Assembly: GCA_905182565.1 (NCBI GenBank)
Contig: CAJJCB010000024.1
Span: forward strand, 124,001 to 188,000
Source: Acidimicrobiaceae bacterium
Lineage (GTDB): Bacteria > Actinomycetota > Acidimicrobiia > Acidimicrobiales > Poriferisodalaceae
Direction of reading: 5' to 3'
Length of the DNA: 64,000 nt
Part shown: positions 44,845 through 53,995 of the stretch, piece by piece
Layout of the letters: each line of letters opens with the position of its first letter
Position numbering within the stretch: the stretch's first letter is position 1
Position numbers and translations under genes: made by a program
The notes under the pieces: model-generated
What the model was told of the DNA's origin: nothing
What the model saw: only the letters and a program-made list of their open reading frames with translations
The model's database searches: none

Positions 44845-45708
44845 ATGAGTGTCCAGCCAGATTTTGTAGTTGTCACTGGTCTTTCTGGAGCTGGGCGATC
44901 TACGGCCGCTCATGCGCTAGAAGATCTTGGTTGGTTTGTTATTGATAACTTACCGCCGAGCTTAGTTCCCGGTGTTGTGGAGTTAGTTTCTTCTCAAGGT
45001 TCAGGAGTTAAGAAGCTTGCTCTTGTCGCTGGTACCCAGCGCTATCAGGAGGATCTAGTCCCAGCATTAGCGCAACTAAGGGAGAACGGTTCTCGAGTTA
45101 GGGTCATATTTTTGGACGCTTCGACGGATGTTTTAGTAAGACGCTATGACGATACGAGGCGGCGTCACCCCTTCGATGAAGACAGCGATTCATTGATAGA
45201 TGCAATTGAACGTGAAAGAATTTTTCTTGATCCGGTTCGCGTAGAAGCAGATATGGCTATTGATACCGGTGATTTGACCATTCATGATCTTAAAGCTCGA
45301 GTTGTGGATGCATTCGCCGAGGAGCTAAGCGACAAATTAATGCAGACGACGTTGATGTCGTTTGGTTACAAACATGGAGTGCCGCGCGACGCAGATTTAG
45401 TTTTTGATTGTCGGTTTTTAGCCAACCCTCACTGGGTTCCTGAATTGCGATCGAGCACTGGGCTTAGTGAGAGCGTCAGCGATTACGTTTTTTCCCAAGA
45501 TGTAGCACAAGCTTTCGTTGAGCAAATTTTGAGTATGTTCAAGGTCTTGTTTCCTGCTTATCTCTCCGAAGGTAAGGCGTATCTGACAATTGCTTTCGGT
45601 TGCACGGGCGGTAAGCATCGGAGCGTCGCAATGAGCGAATTTGTCGCTAAAGCAATATCTGCAGACGGGCGAGAAGTTCGGACTCGACACAGAGACATTG
45701 ATAGATAA
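44845..45708 (+). CDS. rapZ: RapZ/YvcJ-family nucleotide-binding protein
   Basis: The 287-residue protein has the P-loop GLSGAGRST (12-20), in which Arg replaces the usual Lys. FVIDNLPPSL and VIFLDASTDVLVRRY follow as in the family. The C-terminal domain has VFDCRFLANPHW and GCTGGKHRSV, the regions that bind ligands in RapZ. In E. coli RapZ controls glmS through an sRNA; in actinobacteria its role is less clear. TATTCT lies 6 nt before ATG 44845, favouring it over a longer start at 44818. The next gene is gap, not yvcK or whiA. Confidence 0.93.
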   Translation: MSVQPDFVVVTGLSGAGRSTAAHALEDLGWFVIDNLPPSLVPGVVELVSSQGSGVKKLALVAGTQRYQEDLVPALAQLRENGSRVRVIFLDASTDVLVRRYDDTRRRHPFDEDSDSLIDAIERERIFLDPVRVEADMAIDTGDLTIHDLKARVVDAFAEELSDKLMQTTLMSFGYKHGVPRDADLVFDCRFLANPHWVPELRSSTGLSESVSDYVFSQDVAQAFVEQILSMFKVLFPAYLSEGKAYLTIAFGCTGGKHRSVAMSEFVAKAISADGREVRTRHRDIDR

Positions 45709-45831
45709 CATTAAATTTATGCGCTTTGTCAACTATATTTTTTAAGACTCTTGTCCCTATTCGCGCAGCGAGCGGGTGGATAGGGTAGACATGCGTGTCC
45801 CCAAGTTTTCTCTAGAAGGGAACCCCCTGAT

Positions 45832-46833
45832 ATGACAGTTCGTGTAGGAGTTAATGGCTTTGGTCGCATTGGCCGTAATTTTTTCAGAGCTATTCAAGAA
45901 CAAGGCGCTGATATCGAAATCGTTGCGGTAAACGACTTGGGTAATCAGGCGACAATGGCTCATTTACTTAAATTTGACTCAGTATTGGGTAATTTGCCTA
46001 ACGATATTCAAGCCGTTGATGGTGGGATCTCTATCGATGGAAAGGTACTCACTGTCTTATCGGAACGTAGTCCAGCCGATTTGCCTTGGGCAGATCTAGG
46101 GGTTGATGTCGTAATTGAATCAACTGGAATCTTTACTGATCGAGACAAGGCGGCTATGCACCTTGACGCTGGTTCGCCGTTCGTGATCGTGTCAGCTCCT
46201 GCGGGCGGAGCAGATGCTACATTTGTAGTCGGCGTAAACGATAGTGATTTTGACAGTTCGATACATAAGGTTGTATCCAATGCGAGCTGTACTACAAATT
46301 GTTTTGTGCCAATGGTTCAGGTTCTTGATCAAGCCTTTGGCGTTGATAAAGGTCTGATGACGACGATTCATGCATATACAGGTGACCAATCGCTGGTAGA
46401 CGGGCCGCACAGCGACTTGAGACGAGCCCGGGCATCGGCAGTGAACATTATTCCTACTTCGACAGGGGCAGCGCGAGCAACGGGCCTTGTGTTGCAGTCT
46501 ATGAATGGACGATTAGACGGAACCTCACTACGTGTGCCAATTCCAGATGGTTCCATCACGGATTTCACAGCGATGTTGAAGTCAACTCCTTCGGTATCTG
46601 AAATTAATTCAGCTTTTAAGGAGGCGGCTTCAGAAGGAAAGCTAAGTGGAGTGTTGGAATACAGCGAAGACCCTCTAGTGAGTTCTGATGTTGTCGGAAA
46701 CCCATCTAGCTGTGTTTTTGATGCAGGACTAACTATGGCTATGGAGAACCTTGTCAAAATTAGTGGTTGGTACGACAACGAGTGGGGCTATTCTAACCGA
46801 CTTGTCGACCTTGTAAATATCACTTGCGGTTGA
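45832..46833 (+). CDS. gap: Glyceraldehyde-3-phosphate dehydrogenase
   Basis: GAPDH oxidises glyceraldehyde-3-phosphate to 1,3-bisphosphoglycerate. The 333-residue protein has NAD-binding VGVNGFGRIGRN at the N-terminus, VAVNDL with Asp35, the catalytic Cys153 in NASCTTNC, and the WYDNEWGYSNR end. AGAAGGG precedes the ATG. It is the first gene of gap-pgk-tpiA, with its own 123-bp upstream region that contains an inverted repeat. Confidence 0.97.
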   Translation: MTVRVGVNGFGRIGRNFFRAIQEQGADIEIVAVNDLGNQATMAHLLKFDSVLGNLPNDIQAVDGGISIDGKVLTVLSERSPADLPWADLGVDVVIESTGIFTDRDKAAMHLDAGSPFVIVSAPAGGADATFVVGVNDSDFDSSIHKVVSNASCTTNCFVPMVQVLDQAFGVDKGLMTTIHAYTGDQSLVDGPHSDLRRARASAVNIIPTSTGAARATGLVLQSMNGRLDGTSLRVPIPDGSITDFTAMLKSTPSVSEINSAFKEAASEGKLSGVLEYSEDPLVSSDVVGNPSSCVFDAGLTMAMENLVKISGWYDNEWGYSNRLVDLVNITCG

Positions 46834-46869
46834 CCGGATAGCATTCTCTATCCCTTATGGAGTAATTCT

Positions 46870-48015
46870 GTGAATTCAATAGGAGTGCCTCGTCTAGAGG
46901 ACCTGGAAACGTCACTTGTGACTTTGAAAGGTAAGCGAATTTTAGTTCGTTGCGATTTCAACGTGCCGTTGCGCAACCAGAAAATTAGTGATGACTTACG
47001 TATTCGAGCGGCCTTACCAACATTGGAGTGGTTGATAGAGCGGGGTGCTGACGTTGTCGCCTGCACGCATTTGGGCAGGCCTAACGGGAGAATCGACCCA
47101 GCGCTCGCTGTCGAGCCTGTGCGTGCTCGGCTAAAGGAATTAAGTCCCAATGTTGAAATACTAGAGAACCTCCGATTTGATAGTGGTGAAACTGCGAACT
47201 CTCCAGAGTTTGTTTCGTACCTAATTAGCGGTGCTGGAGGAAAGGCATTCGATGGCTACGTAAATGATGCCTTTGGTGCCTCACATAGAAGCCACGCTTC
47301 GGTAGTCGGGCCGCCACAAAAATTGCCATCTGCTGCAGGTCGTCTTCTTGAAAGAGAAGTTGAGGTTTTGGGGGCTTTACGTACTACTAAGAAAAAACCA
47401 TTTTTAGGAATCCTTGGTGGAGCAAAAGTAAGTGACAAGCTGGGCGTTATTGAAGCTCTGCTCGAAGTGGTTGACCAACTGATTATCGGTGGTGCAATGT
47501 GCTTTACATTTTTTAAGGCCCTGGGTCATGAGATCGGGGATTCCTTGTGTGAGGTTAAGCAGATAGATAACTGTAAACATTTGCTTGATTTAGGAGACAA
47601 GATCATACTGCCTTCTGACATTACTGCCTTAAGCCCAGATGGTGCCATTGGTAATGATCATGGTGAAGTGCGCCAAATGGGCCGAAGCTTGCCTCAGGGT
47701 TGGAAGGGTCTAGATATTGGTCCAGGTTCAGCCGCAGAGTTTGAAGATGCTATTCACGAAGCAAAGATGATTTTTTGGAACGGCCCTATGGGAATGTTTG
47801 AAGATCCTCGTTTTGCTTCTGGAACTCGAGCGATCGGTCAAGCCATGGCTGATGCTAAGGGTTTCACGGTTATTGGCGGTGGCGATAGTGCAGCAGCAAT
47901 CGCTGAATTCAAGTTTGCTCCATACATTGACCATATAAGCACGGGTGGTGGAGCAAGCCTGGAACTACTCGAAAACGGCGACCTGCCGGGCTTGATAGCG
48001 TTACGTAAATCTTGA
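46870..48015 (+). CDS. pgk: Phosphoglycerate kinase
   Basis: PGK makes ATP from 1,3-bisphosphoglycerate. The 381-residue protein has LVRCDFNVPL, the substrate loop THLGRPNG, NLRFDSGE, GGAKVSDK, FFKALGHEIG, and the C-terminal GGGDSAAAI with STGGGASLELL. It is a little shorter than the usual 390-400 residues. It starts at GTG 46870, 36 nt after gap, and tpiA follows. Confidence 0.96.
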   Translation: MNSIGVPRLEDLETSLVTLKGKRILVRCDFNVPLRNQKISDDLRIRAALPTLEWLIERGADVVACTHLGRPNGRIDPALAVEPVRARLKELSPNVEILENLRFDSGETANSPEFVSYLISGAGGKAFDGYVNDAFGASHRSHASVVGPPQKLPSAAGRLLEREVEVLGALRTTKKKPFLGILGGAKVSDKLGVIEALLEVVDQLIIGGAMCFTFFKALGHEIGDSLCEVKQIDNCKHLLDLGDKIILPSDITALSPDGAIGNDHGEVRQMGRSLPQGWKGLDIGPGSAAEFEDAIHEAKMIFWNGPMGMFEDPRFASGTRAIGQAMADAKGFTVIGGGDSAAAIAEFKFAPYIDHISTGGGASLELLENGDLPGLIALRKS

Positions 48016-48028
48016 TAAGGACTTATTG

Positions 48029-48799
48029 ATGACTCGTGTACCTTTAATTTCTGGTAACTGGAAAATGAACATGAACCATTTCGAGGCTATTCAGTTACTT
48101 CAGAAACTTGGTTATGCTCTCGCCAAGCATGATTTCGAAAAAGTAAATGTAACAGTTCATCCGCCTTTCACAGATATTCGATCGGTTCAAACTGTTATAG
48201 ACGCAGATCGCATGAAGTTTTTGTTAGGTGCTCAGAATTGCCATTCTGAGGTAAGCGGTGCGTTCACTGGTGAGGTTTCACCTGCAATGCTTTCGAAAAT
48301 GGCCGTCAGCTATGTGATAGTCGGACACTCTGAGCGTAGACATTTGTTTGGTGAAACTGACGAAGATGTTGCATCGAAAGCAGTGGCAGTTTATGCGCAA
48401 GAGATGACGCCGATTGTGTGTGTTGGTGAAACTCTTGACCAACGCGAAGGAGGAAATGCTCGTCAGATAGTTGAAACGCAAGTTCGAGGAAGCCTCAGTG
48501 GGTTGAAAAAAAACCAGATCGAGAACATAGTTGTTGCCTATGAGCCTGTTTGGGCAATTGGCACGGGCGTAACGGCATCAGTCGATGATGCTCAAGCGAT
48601 GTGCTGTTGCATACGGAACGTAGTCGAGAGTATGCAAAAAGGTGCTGGAGAGGCGGTCCGTATTCAATACGGTGGTTCTGTAAAGCCATCAAATGTTGCC
48701 GAACTCATGGCCTGTGCTGATATCGATGGGGCACTTGTCGGAGGAGCTGCGTTGGATTCGGAGTCATTCGCTCGGATAGTTATGTATCAAGAGGCATAG
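48029..48799 (+). CDS. tpiA: Triosephosphate isomerase
   Basis: TPI interconverts dihydroxyacetone phosphate and glyceraldehyde-3-phosphate. From ATG 48029 the 256-residue barrel has Asn10 and Lys12 (GNWKMN), the electrophile His100 in VGHSERR, the base Glu172 in AYEPVWAIGTG, and phosphate-binding GGSVKPSN and GGAALD. A TTG 3 nt upstream gives a longer frame, but AAGGA is better placed for the ATG. It completes the gap-pgk-tpiA block. Confidence 0.97.
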   Translation: MTRVPLISGNWKMNMNHFEAIQLLQKLGYALAKHDFEKVNVTVHPPFTDIRSVQTVIDADRMKFLLGAQNCHSEVSGAFTGEVSPAMLSKMAVSYVIVGHSERRHLFGETDEDVASKAVAVYAQEMTPIVCVGETLDQREGGNARQIVETQVRGSLSGLKKNQIENIVVAYEPVWAIGTGVTASVDDAQAMCCCIRNVVESMQKGAGEAVRIQYGGSVKPSNVAELMACADIDGALVGGAALDSESFARIVMYQEA

Positions 48800-48913
48800 A
48801 GTCGATAAAACAGTAAGAAGTGTTCTAGCTTCTGGTGTAGAAATATCACTAGAAGGTTACGGTGATGTTCAGAACTTGTGAACTTCGTCTGGCAAATTGA
48901 TTAGAGTCTTCTT

Positions 48914-50395
48914 ATGCCCTCAGAAGATTTGCCACCTTTGCCAGACGGATTAATAATATTTGTCAAAAAAGACTGTCCAACATGCATTGAGATAGAGCCG
49001 GTTTTCGGTCAGCTCTCGAAAAGTGGTATGCCTCTTACTGTTTATTCCCAAGATGATCCAGATTTTCCATCTGGAGTCAGCGCTGTTGATTACGACAGCG
49101 ATTTACGCGTCTCCTGGACACATGGGATTGAAACCGTTCCGACCTTGATCCACGTTGTCGAAGGGCGAGAGATGGCTCGGACTGTGGGCTGGGAGCGAAG
49201 GTCGTGGGAGGCCCTAACTGGAATCGACAACCTCGGAACTAATTTGCCCGACTGGCGTCCTGGTTGCGGGTCAATGTCGGTTGACCCTTCAAGAGTTGAT
49301 CAATTGGAAGCGAAATTTGGTGACTCGGAAGTCGTTAGTCGCCGTGTTGAGTTTGCTTCTCAAGAAGACGAATTTGAAGCTATGTTCGATAGGGGTTGGT
49401 CCGACGGTCTACCGATTATTCCACCGACCGAAGAGAGGGTGCTTCGGATGCTCAAGGGGACCAGTCGTCAAGCAGACGAAATTGTCGCTATCGTCCCGCC
49501 GACACTCGTGGAGTGTAGCGTTGAAAAAGTAGCCATAAATGCTGTTATGGCTGGCTGTAAGCCAGAGTATTTACCAGTCGTTTTGGCTGCAGTCGAGGCC
49601 GCATGCACCGATCAGTTCAATATGCATGGGCTCTTATGTACGCTCTGGTTCTCTGGTCCCGTAATTATTGTGAATGGTCCGATTCGAAACAGAATAGGCA
49701 TGAACGCTGATAAGAATGCGTTAGGCCAAGGAAATCGCGCAAATTCGACGATTGGGCGTGCCCTTCAACTTGTGATTCGAAACGTTGGTGGAGGCAAGCC
49801 TGGAATTGGTGGCATAGACCGGTCTGCTCTAGGTGCGCCTTCGAAAATAGGTTGGTGTTTTCCTGAAGATGAAGAGAGCCTGCCTGAAGGATGGGAACCC
49901 TTATCAGTCTCACGAGGCTTTGAAACAGGTGAAAATACAGTGACTCTTTTCGCCGGTCACGGACCTAGCGGACTCATTGACCAAATATCGAGAACTCCTG
50001 AGTCCTTAATCAGAACGATCGCCAATCAGTTGCACGGAGTTGGGAATCGGAAGCTCCCAAGTGAAGCGATGATGATTATGACTCCAGAACATATGAATGT
50101 ATTCGCCCGAAGCGGTTGGAGTAAAGCAGATTTTTATGAAGCCTTAGAACCCCTTCTGATGATGAACCTAGAAGAAGCACTTCGAGGGGCGGGTGGCATG
50201 TCGGAAGGTATTCCAAGTCAACCAGGAGAAGACACGGTGTTCGGTTCGGGTGCTACATCTTTGCGGAAGTTGCCTCCATGGTCTCCAATGATCGTGCGGG
50301 CTGGAGGCGGAGCTGGAGGATTCTCGGCTGTTCTTGAGGGTTGGGTCTCAGGAGCAAAAGGTAGTACGCCGATTACTCACCGAATTAAACCGTAA
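48914..50395 (+). CDS. Thioredoxin-fold protein fused to a large conserved domain (UGSC-like)
   Basis: The 493-residue protein starts with a thioredoxin-like domain: CPTC (Cys21, Cys24) in FVKKDCPTC and cis-Pro76 in IETVPTL. The segment GCGSMSVDP follows near residue 117, then FDRGWSDGLPIIPPTEERVLRML, and a long domain with EKVAINAVMAGCKPEYLPVV and GNRANSTIGRALQL. This arrangement resembles proteins named UGSC (seleno)protein family in actinobacteria, but Cys stands where Sec would be. The function is unknown and the name is from memory. TAGAGT lies 6 nt before the ATG (leaderless type). Confidence 0.68.
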   Translation: MPSEDLPPLPDGLIIFVKKDCPTCIEIEPVFGQLSKSGMPLTVYSQDDPDFPSGVSAVDYDSDLRVSWTHGIETVPTLIHVVEGREMARTVGWERRSWEALTGIDNLGTNLPDWRPGCGSMSVDPSRVDQLEAKFGDSEVVSRRVEFASQEDEFEAMFDRGWSDGLPIIPPTEERVLRMLKGTSRQADEIVAIVPPTLVECSVEKVAINAVMAGCKPEYLPVVLAAVEAACTDQFNMHGLLCTLWFSGPVIIVNGPIRNRIGMNADKNALGQGNRANSTIGRALQLVIRNVGGGKPGIGGIDRSALGAPSKIGWCFPEDEESLPEGWEPLSVSRGFETGENTVTLFAGHGPSGLIDQISRTPESLIRTIANQLHGVGNRKLPSEAMMIMTPEHMNVFARSGWSKADFYEALEPLLMMNLEEALRGAGGMSEGIPSQPGEDTVFGSGATSLRKLPPWSPMIVRAGGGAGGFSAVLEGWVSGAKGSTPITHRIKP

Positions 50396-50501
50396 CTTGA
50401 TAGTGAAGTGAATAGGTTTACTATTTAACCAAATCAACTGAAGTTCAAATACCGCAGTGATATCTGTGGACTCTTGAAGGTACTCTGGTATCGTCAGAGC
50501 C

Positions 50502-50732
50502 GTGTTGACTTGGTTCATTGGTGGCTTCCACTTAATTTCTGCTCTGGGCCTTATTGGTTTGGTTTTGCTTCATAGTGGCAAGGGCGGAGGCGTCTCTGAC
50601 ATGTTCGGTGGCGGAGTCAACACCACAGCTGCGGGCTCAACGTTGGCTGAACGCAATTTGAATCGTATAACAGTGGTAGTAGCTGTAACGTTTTGTTTCA
50701 CTACCCTTGTTTTGGGCTTGTTATTAGCCTAA
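50502..50732 (+). CDS. secG: Protein translocase subunit SecG
   Basis: SecG is a small two-helix subunit of the SecYEG channel. The 76-residue protein has a first hydrophobic segment (FIGGFHLISALGLIGLVLLH), the loop SGKGGGVSDMFGGG which is the family signature, and a second helix ending GLLLA. tpiA-secG order is conserved in actinobacteria. TATCGT lies 7 nt before GTG 50502, so it is probably leaderless. Confidence 0.92.
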   Translation: MLTWFIGGFHLISALGLIGLVLLHSGKGGGVSDMFGGGVNTTAAGSTLAERNLNRITVVVAVTFCFTTLVLGLLLA

Positions 50733-50937
50733 CTACAGATCGGTAATTGCTTAGCTAGCACTACTGTTTGTCAGCTCTTTAGGCACAGTTACAGTTCCAT
50801 TATTCGTTGAAATAAATGTTTGCCATTTCCTGGCGTTAAGTCGTTTGGGTTTGGGCCTTCGTGAGGACATTCAGCGTTGGTGCAAGAATAGGTTTCTATG
50901 GCTAGAGTGAACATTCCTTCCGTTACTGCGGAACGGC

Positions 50938-51022
50938 GTCGGAGTGGCGGAATTGGCAGACGCGCTAGACTAAGGATCTAGTGCCCGTTACGGGTGTGGG
51001 GGTTCAAGTCCCCCCTCCGACA
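50938..51022 (+). tRNA. tRNA-Leu (anticodon AAG)
   Basis: A full class II tRNA can be drawn: acceptor GTCGGAG/CTCCGAC, D arm with AATTGGCAGACGC, anticodon stem CTAGA/TCTAG with loop CTAAGGA, giving anticodon AAG, a variable arm (GCCCGTTACGGGT), and T arm GGGGG-TTCAAGT-CCCCC. AAG is unusual in bacteria, where GAG is the normal anticodon for CUY codons. A34 would need conversion to inosine to read all CUY codons. CCA is not encoded. Confidence 0.93.
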
Positions 51023-51211
51023 CAACAAATACCCTCGGTTAGAGCAGCGTATTTGCTCTCCCTTTGGGACTCGAGATTCCTGTTCTCGGCGTCCGACGTA
51101 CATAGTGTTTAATTGTTAGACGCTCCGGCTTGCGAGTCGAGAGTCCGAATCTCGCAATATTCAAGCGTGGTGTGCTGGATGTGGCCGAGCAATCCTAACG
51201 TCGGTGGTTTT

Positions 51212-52798
51212 TTAAATGCGCCACTTATGTCTCAAATCTGATTTCGTAACTTTTCCGACTGCATTCCTTGGAAGGGCATCAATTATCTCGAGGCGCTCAG
51301 GAAGCTTGTAACTAGCTATTTCAAGTGTCCTCAAAAAATTAACGAGCGTAGATAAGTCTGGAATTTTGTTTTCAATAGGTACAACAAACACTCCAACTTT
51401 TTCTCCTAAATCAGGATCAGGGAAAGATACAACGGCGCACTCAAGAACATCTTGATGTGAAGCTATTAACGCTTCGATCTCAACAGCCGAAATGTTCATG
51501 CCTCCGCGAATAATGATGTCTTTCGCACGATCAACGAACTGAAGGAACCTACTAGAGCTATTAGTATCAGCCCATTGGAAAATGTCCCCGGTTTTATAAT
51601 AACCATCGGCATCAAACTCATCACCAGCGGATTGCAGGTACCCCGAGAATACTGTAGGGCCCGTGAACCGCAACTCGCCAGGTCGCCCAGACTCAGAGAT
51701 TTCCTGTTCGGTGTCAAAGTCAACGAGTCGGATGGAAATTCCTTCTCGGTTTGGTTGAGGAAAAAACCGAGCTCGTTGTTCAGGGTCTGGCACGGACCGC
51801 ATCGTAGAAAGGAGCGCTGCCCCTTCGTTAGAACCAAAGACATTCACAATCTCTATGTTGCGATCCTGCCAACCTTTTACCATCCACGGGTCTAAAGGCG
51901 CAGAGCCAGAAGAAATTGCTCGGATGCTAGACAAGTCGACAGAGTCAAGTAGTTCTTTGTTCCTGAGCAGCATGTTTAGCAGCGGTGGTGGGGCTACTGT
52001 GTATGTGATCTCCTCAGTTTCAATTTGCGTCAAAAAAACTGTGAGATCCAAGGGTTGGTGCAGAAATAAGGATGCTCCTACAGTCAACCAGGGCATAAGC
52101 ATTCCTCCGATGCCAGCCATATTGACTACGGGAAATGGACATAAGATGTTATCACTAGGTGAAATAGACAGTTCGCCTACTTGAACTCGACTCGTAGCCA
52201 GCCACATAGCGTTAGTGCGTGGCACTCCTTTTGGCACACCGGTCGTTCCGGATGTCCAACAGATAGTCGCGATATCGTGTGGCGAAGCGTGATGATAAAC
52301 CTTGCTGTCTGATGGCTCCGGAGTCAGATGGAGATTAGTTTCTTCCTCATCTCCTCCGAACGTTGCGAGTTTGATATTTTCGAATTCCGCAAGGAGTGCT
52401 GCAACTGTTTCGATTTGGTCGGTTCGATCGGACCGGTTAGCAGTAACGAAGAGCTGAATTTGAGCAGATGACAATCCCGACCGTAACTCATGATTTCGAT
52501 GCTGAATTGGGAAAGGAACGGCAACAGCACCAACTCTGATGCACGCAAGGATAGTGAAAACGAGTTCACAAACATTCGGAAGCTGAATGCCAACGGCGCT
52601 GCCAGCCCTAATGCCACGAGTGTGAAGTTGAGTAGCTAATGATTGAACAATCGAATTAACCTCGCTCCATGTCCAGCGCTGGCTATTTCCATCAAAAAAA
52701 TCAGAACGATTAGGGGCATCCACTAAAGCAACTTCGTTGTTCTGCTTTAGAGCGACGCTTCGTAGTAGACCGTCAATCGTGTTCATGGTGTCCGACAT
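51212..52798 (-). CDS. AMP-forming acyl-CoA synthetase/ligase
   Basis: The 528-residue ANL superfamily protein has the core TSGTTGVPKGV (near residue 180), FGSNEGA as the adenylate motif, GYYKTGD and the hinge FVDRAKDIIIRGGMNISAVEIE, and LPRNAVGKVTK with the catalytic lysine. It resembles cyclohexanecarboxylate-CoA ligase-like and other aryl or alkyl acyl-CoA ligases; the substrate is unknown. The start ATG 52798 is followed by another in-frame ATG at residue 5. There is no clear ribosome binding site. The upstream DUF1330 gene on the same strand is 109 bp away. Confidence 0.9.
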   Translation of the reverse strand: MSDTMNTIDGLLRSVALKQNNEVALVDAPNRSDFFDGNSQRWTWSEVNSIVQSLATQLHTRGIRAGSAVGIQLPNVCELVFTILACIRVGAVAVPFPIQHRNHELRSGLSSAQIQLFVTANRSDRTDQIETVAALLAEFENIKLATFGGDEEETNLHLTPEPSDSKVYHHASPHDIATICWTSGTTGVPKGVPRTNAMWLATSRVQVGELSISPSDNILCPFPVVNMAGIGGMLMPWLTVGASLFLHQPLDLTVFLTQIETEEITYTVAPPPLLNMLLRNKELLDSVDLSSIRAISSGSAPLDPWMVKGWQDRNIEIVNVFGSNEGAALLSTMRSVPDPEQRARFFPQPNREGISIRLVDFDTEQEISESGRPGELRFTGPTVFSGYLQSAGDEFDADGYYKTGDIFQWADTNSSSRFLQFVDRAKDIIIRGGMNISAVEIEALIASHQDVLECAVVSFPDPDLGEKVGVFVVPIENKIPDLSTLVNFLRTLEIASYKLPERLEIIDALPRNAVGKVTKSDLRHKWRI

Positions 52799-52907
52799 GT
52801 ACGTATTCTGGCATCAATACTGTCTTGGGAGTGCCCCCAAGCTGCTCAGTTCTCGAAAATACTTCGGTGGTTCGAGCTCTAGATGACTCGCCGGACGAAT
52901 GAAGTCC

Positions 52908-53201
52908 TCAAAGTTCGACGCCGTCGCAGATAATTAGAGGACCTTCAGAGTTATCCAGTCTGAAGTTTAAAATATTTTGGTATTCATCAGAGTTTTTCCA
53001 CGCGATCGCAGAATCACTATTTGGAAATTCCAGGACTACTGCCACTGGATTCGGGTTTCCCTCTGTGTAATGCTGCCTGCCTCCTCGAACTAAGTAGCTA
53101 CCACCATGGTCAGTCACTGTTTTTTCTACAGCTTGCAGATATGGACCCATAGATTTAGAGTCCGTAATTTTTAGCATCCCTAATACATAAGCCTTAGCCA
53201 T
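52908..53201 (-). CDS. DUF1330 family protein
   Basis: The 97-residue protein has the DUF1330 pattern: AYVLGMLKITDSKSMGPYLQAVEKTVTDHGGSYLVRGG in pieces, and LEFPNSDSAIAWKNSDEYQ. This is a dimeric alpha/beta-barrel family of unknown function, often near oxidoreductases. GGAGAA lies upstream of the ATG at 53201. It is next to the acyl-CoA ligase on the same strand and may form an operon with it. Confidence 0.8.
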   Translation of the reverse strand: MAKAYVLGMLKITDSKSMGPYLQAVEKTVTDHGGSYLVRGGRQHYTEGNPNPVAVVLEFPNSDSAIAWKNSDEYQNILNFRLDNSEGPLIICDGVEL

Positions 53202-53995
53202 AATGAGCTATTCTCCTTTTGAAACCAAATCGAAGCCTTCACTAAATCAACACATTCCTAAAGCAAATTTTAACACACCCGCTTTTGTGTCGTGCAGGCA
53301 AGAGCGGGGTGTCAGACCTCTGACAGTCAAGCTATCTGGAGTTTCCTAGATGACCCGTAAGAGAAACAAAAATGGGGCATTCGCTTCGTTGTGGTTCCTG
53401 AGATAGTGCCTGGTAACCGTGCGTTGAGCAGCCTCAATATTAACTTGGTGCCGTTATAGGGTCATTATGCATTTACTACACCGAATTTCACAGTGGCGAG
53501 ACTGATTACGCTAAGAAGGGTGCGTGATTTACTGAAATAATGAACAGCCTATTTGTCGCTTTCGAAAAGACCAGGTGAGTTCCAAAGGTGTACCAAAGCG
53601 GACAGTGCAAGTTGGCCATCCGTGTGATTAACAAAATATCGCACGAAAACAAAGCTGTGCAAGGGTCTGCGGCCAAGGGTCTTGGTTGTGCTGGTTCATG
53701 AATCCAAACGCCGAAGCATGCCAATAGTTGAACCAAATTCACTTGTGCACGTTGAGGCGTTACTAACCAGAACTGAGAGGTTAATAACGGTCTTCTTATA
53801 GATAAGAAGCCTGGATCGCTTCAAAATTGGTGTTCGTTATTCGTTGGTGGCGTATATAGGGGGCGCTTGTTTCGATGACTTCCGAAGCATTACTAAGGCA
53901 CCTCTGCTTAAAGTTTTAAGATTTCTATTTATGAACCTGCTGTAATGGTGATGGGGGGCCTATCGAGGTCATCAAAATTTAAGAAAGAAGATCAA
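53202..53995. other. Gene-poor intergenic region
   Basis: This stretch of about 0.8 kb shows no frame with recognisable motifs. Frames are short and interrupted. A minus-strand frame at 53506-53742 (78 residues) has no start signal or domain and is not called. A 12-nt word AACGGTCTTCTT at 53786 is repeated at 54688. The region separates the DUF1330 gene from a barrel-type hypothetical gene. Confidence 0.6.

Noticed and set aside
48800-48913. Possible terminator AGAAG/CTTCT after tpiA
   Set aside because: Stem is short and no T-tract follows on the plus strand.
53506-53742. 78-residue minus-strand frame in the gene-poor region
   Set aside because: No ribosome binding site, no motif and unlikely composition; a chance frame.
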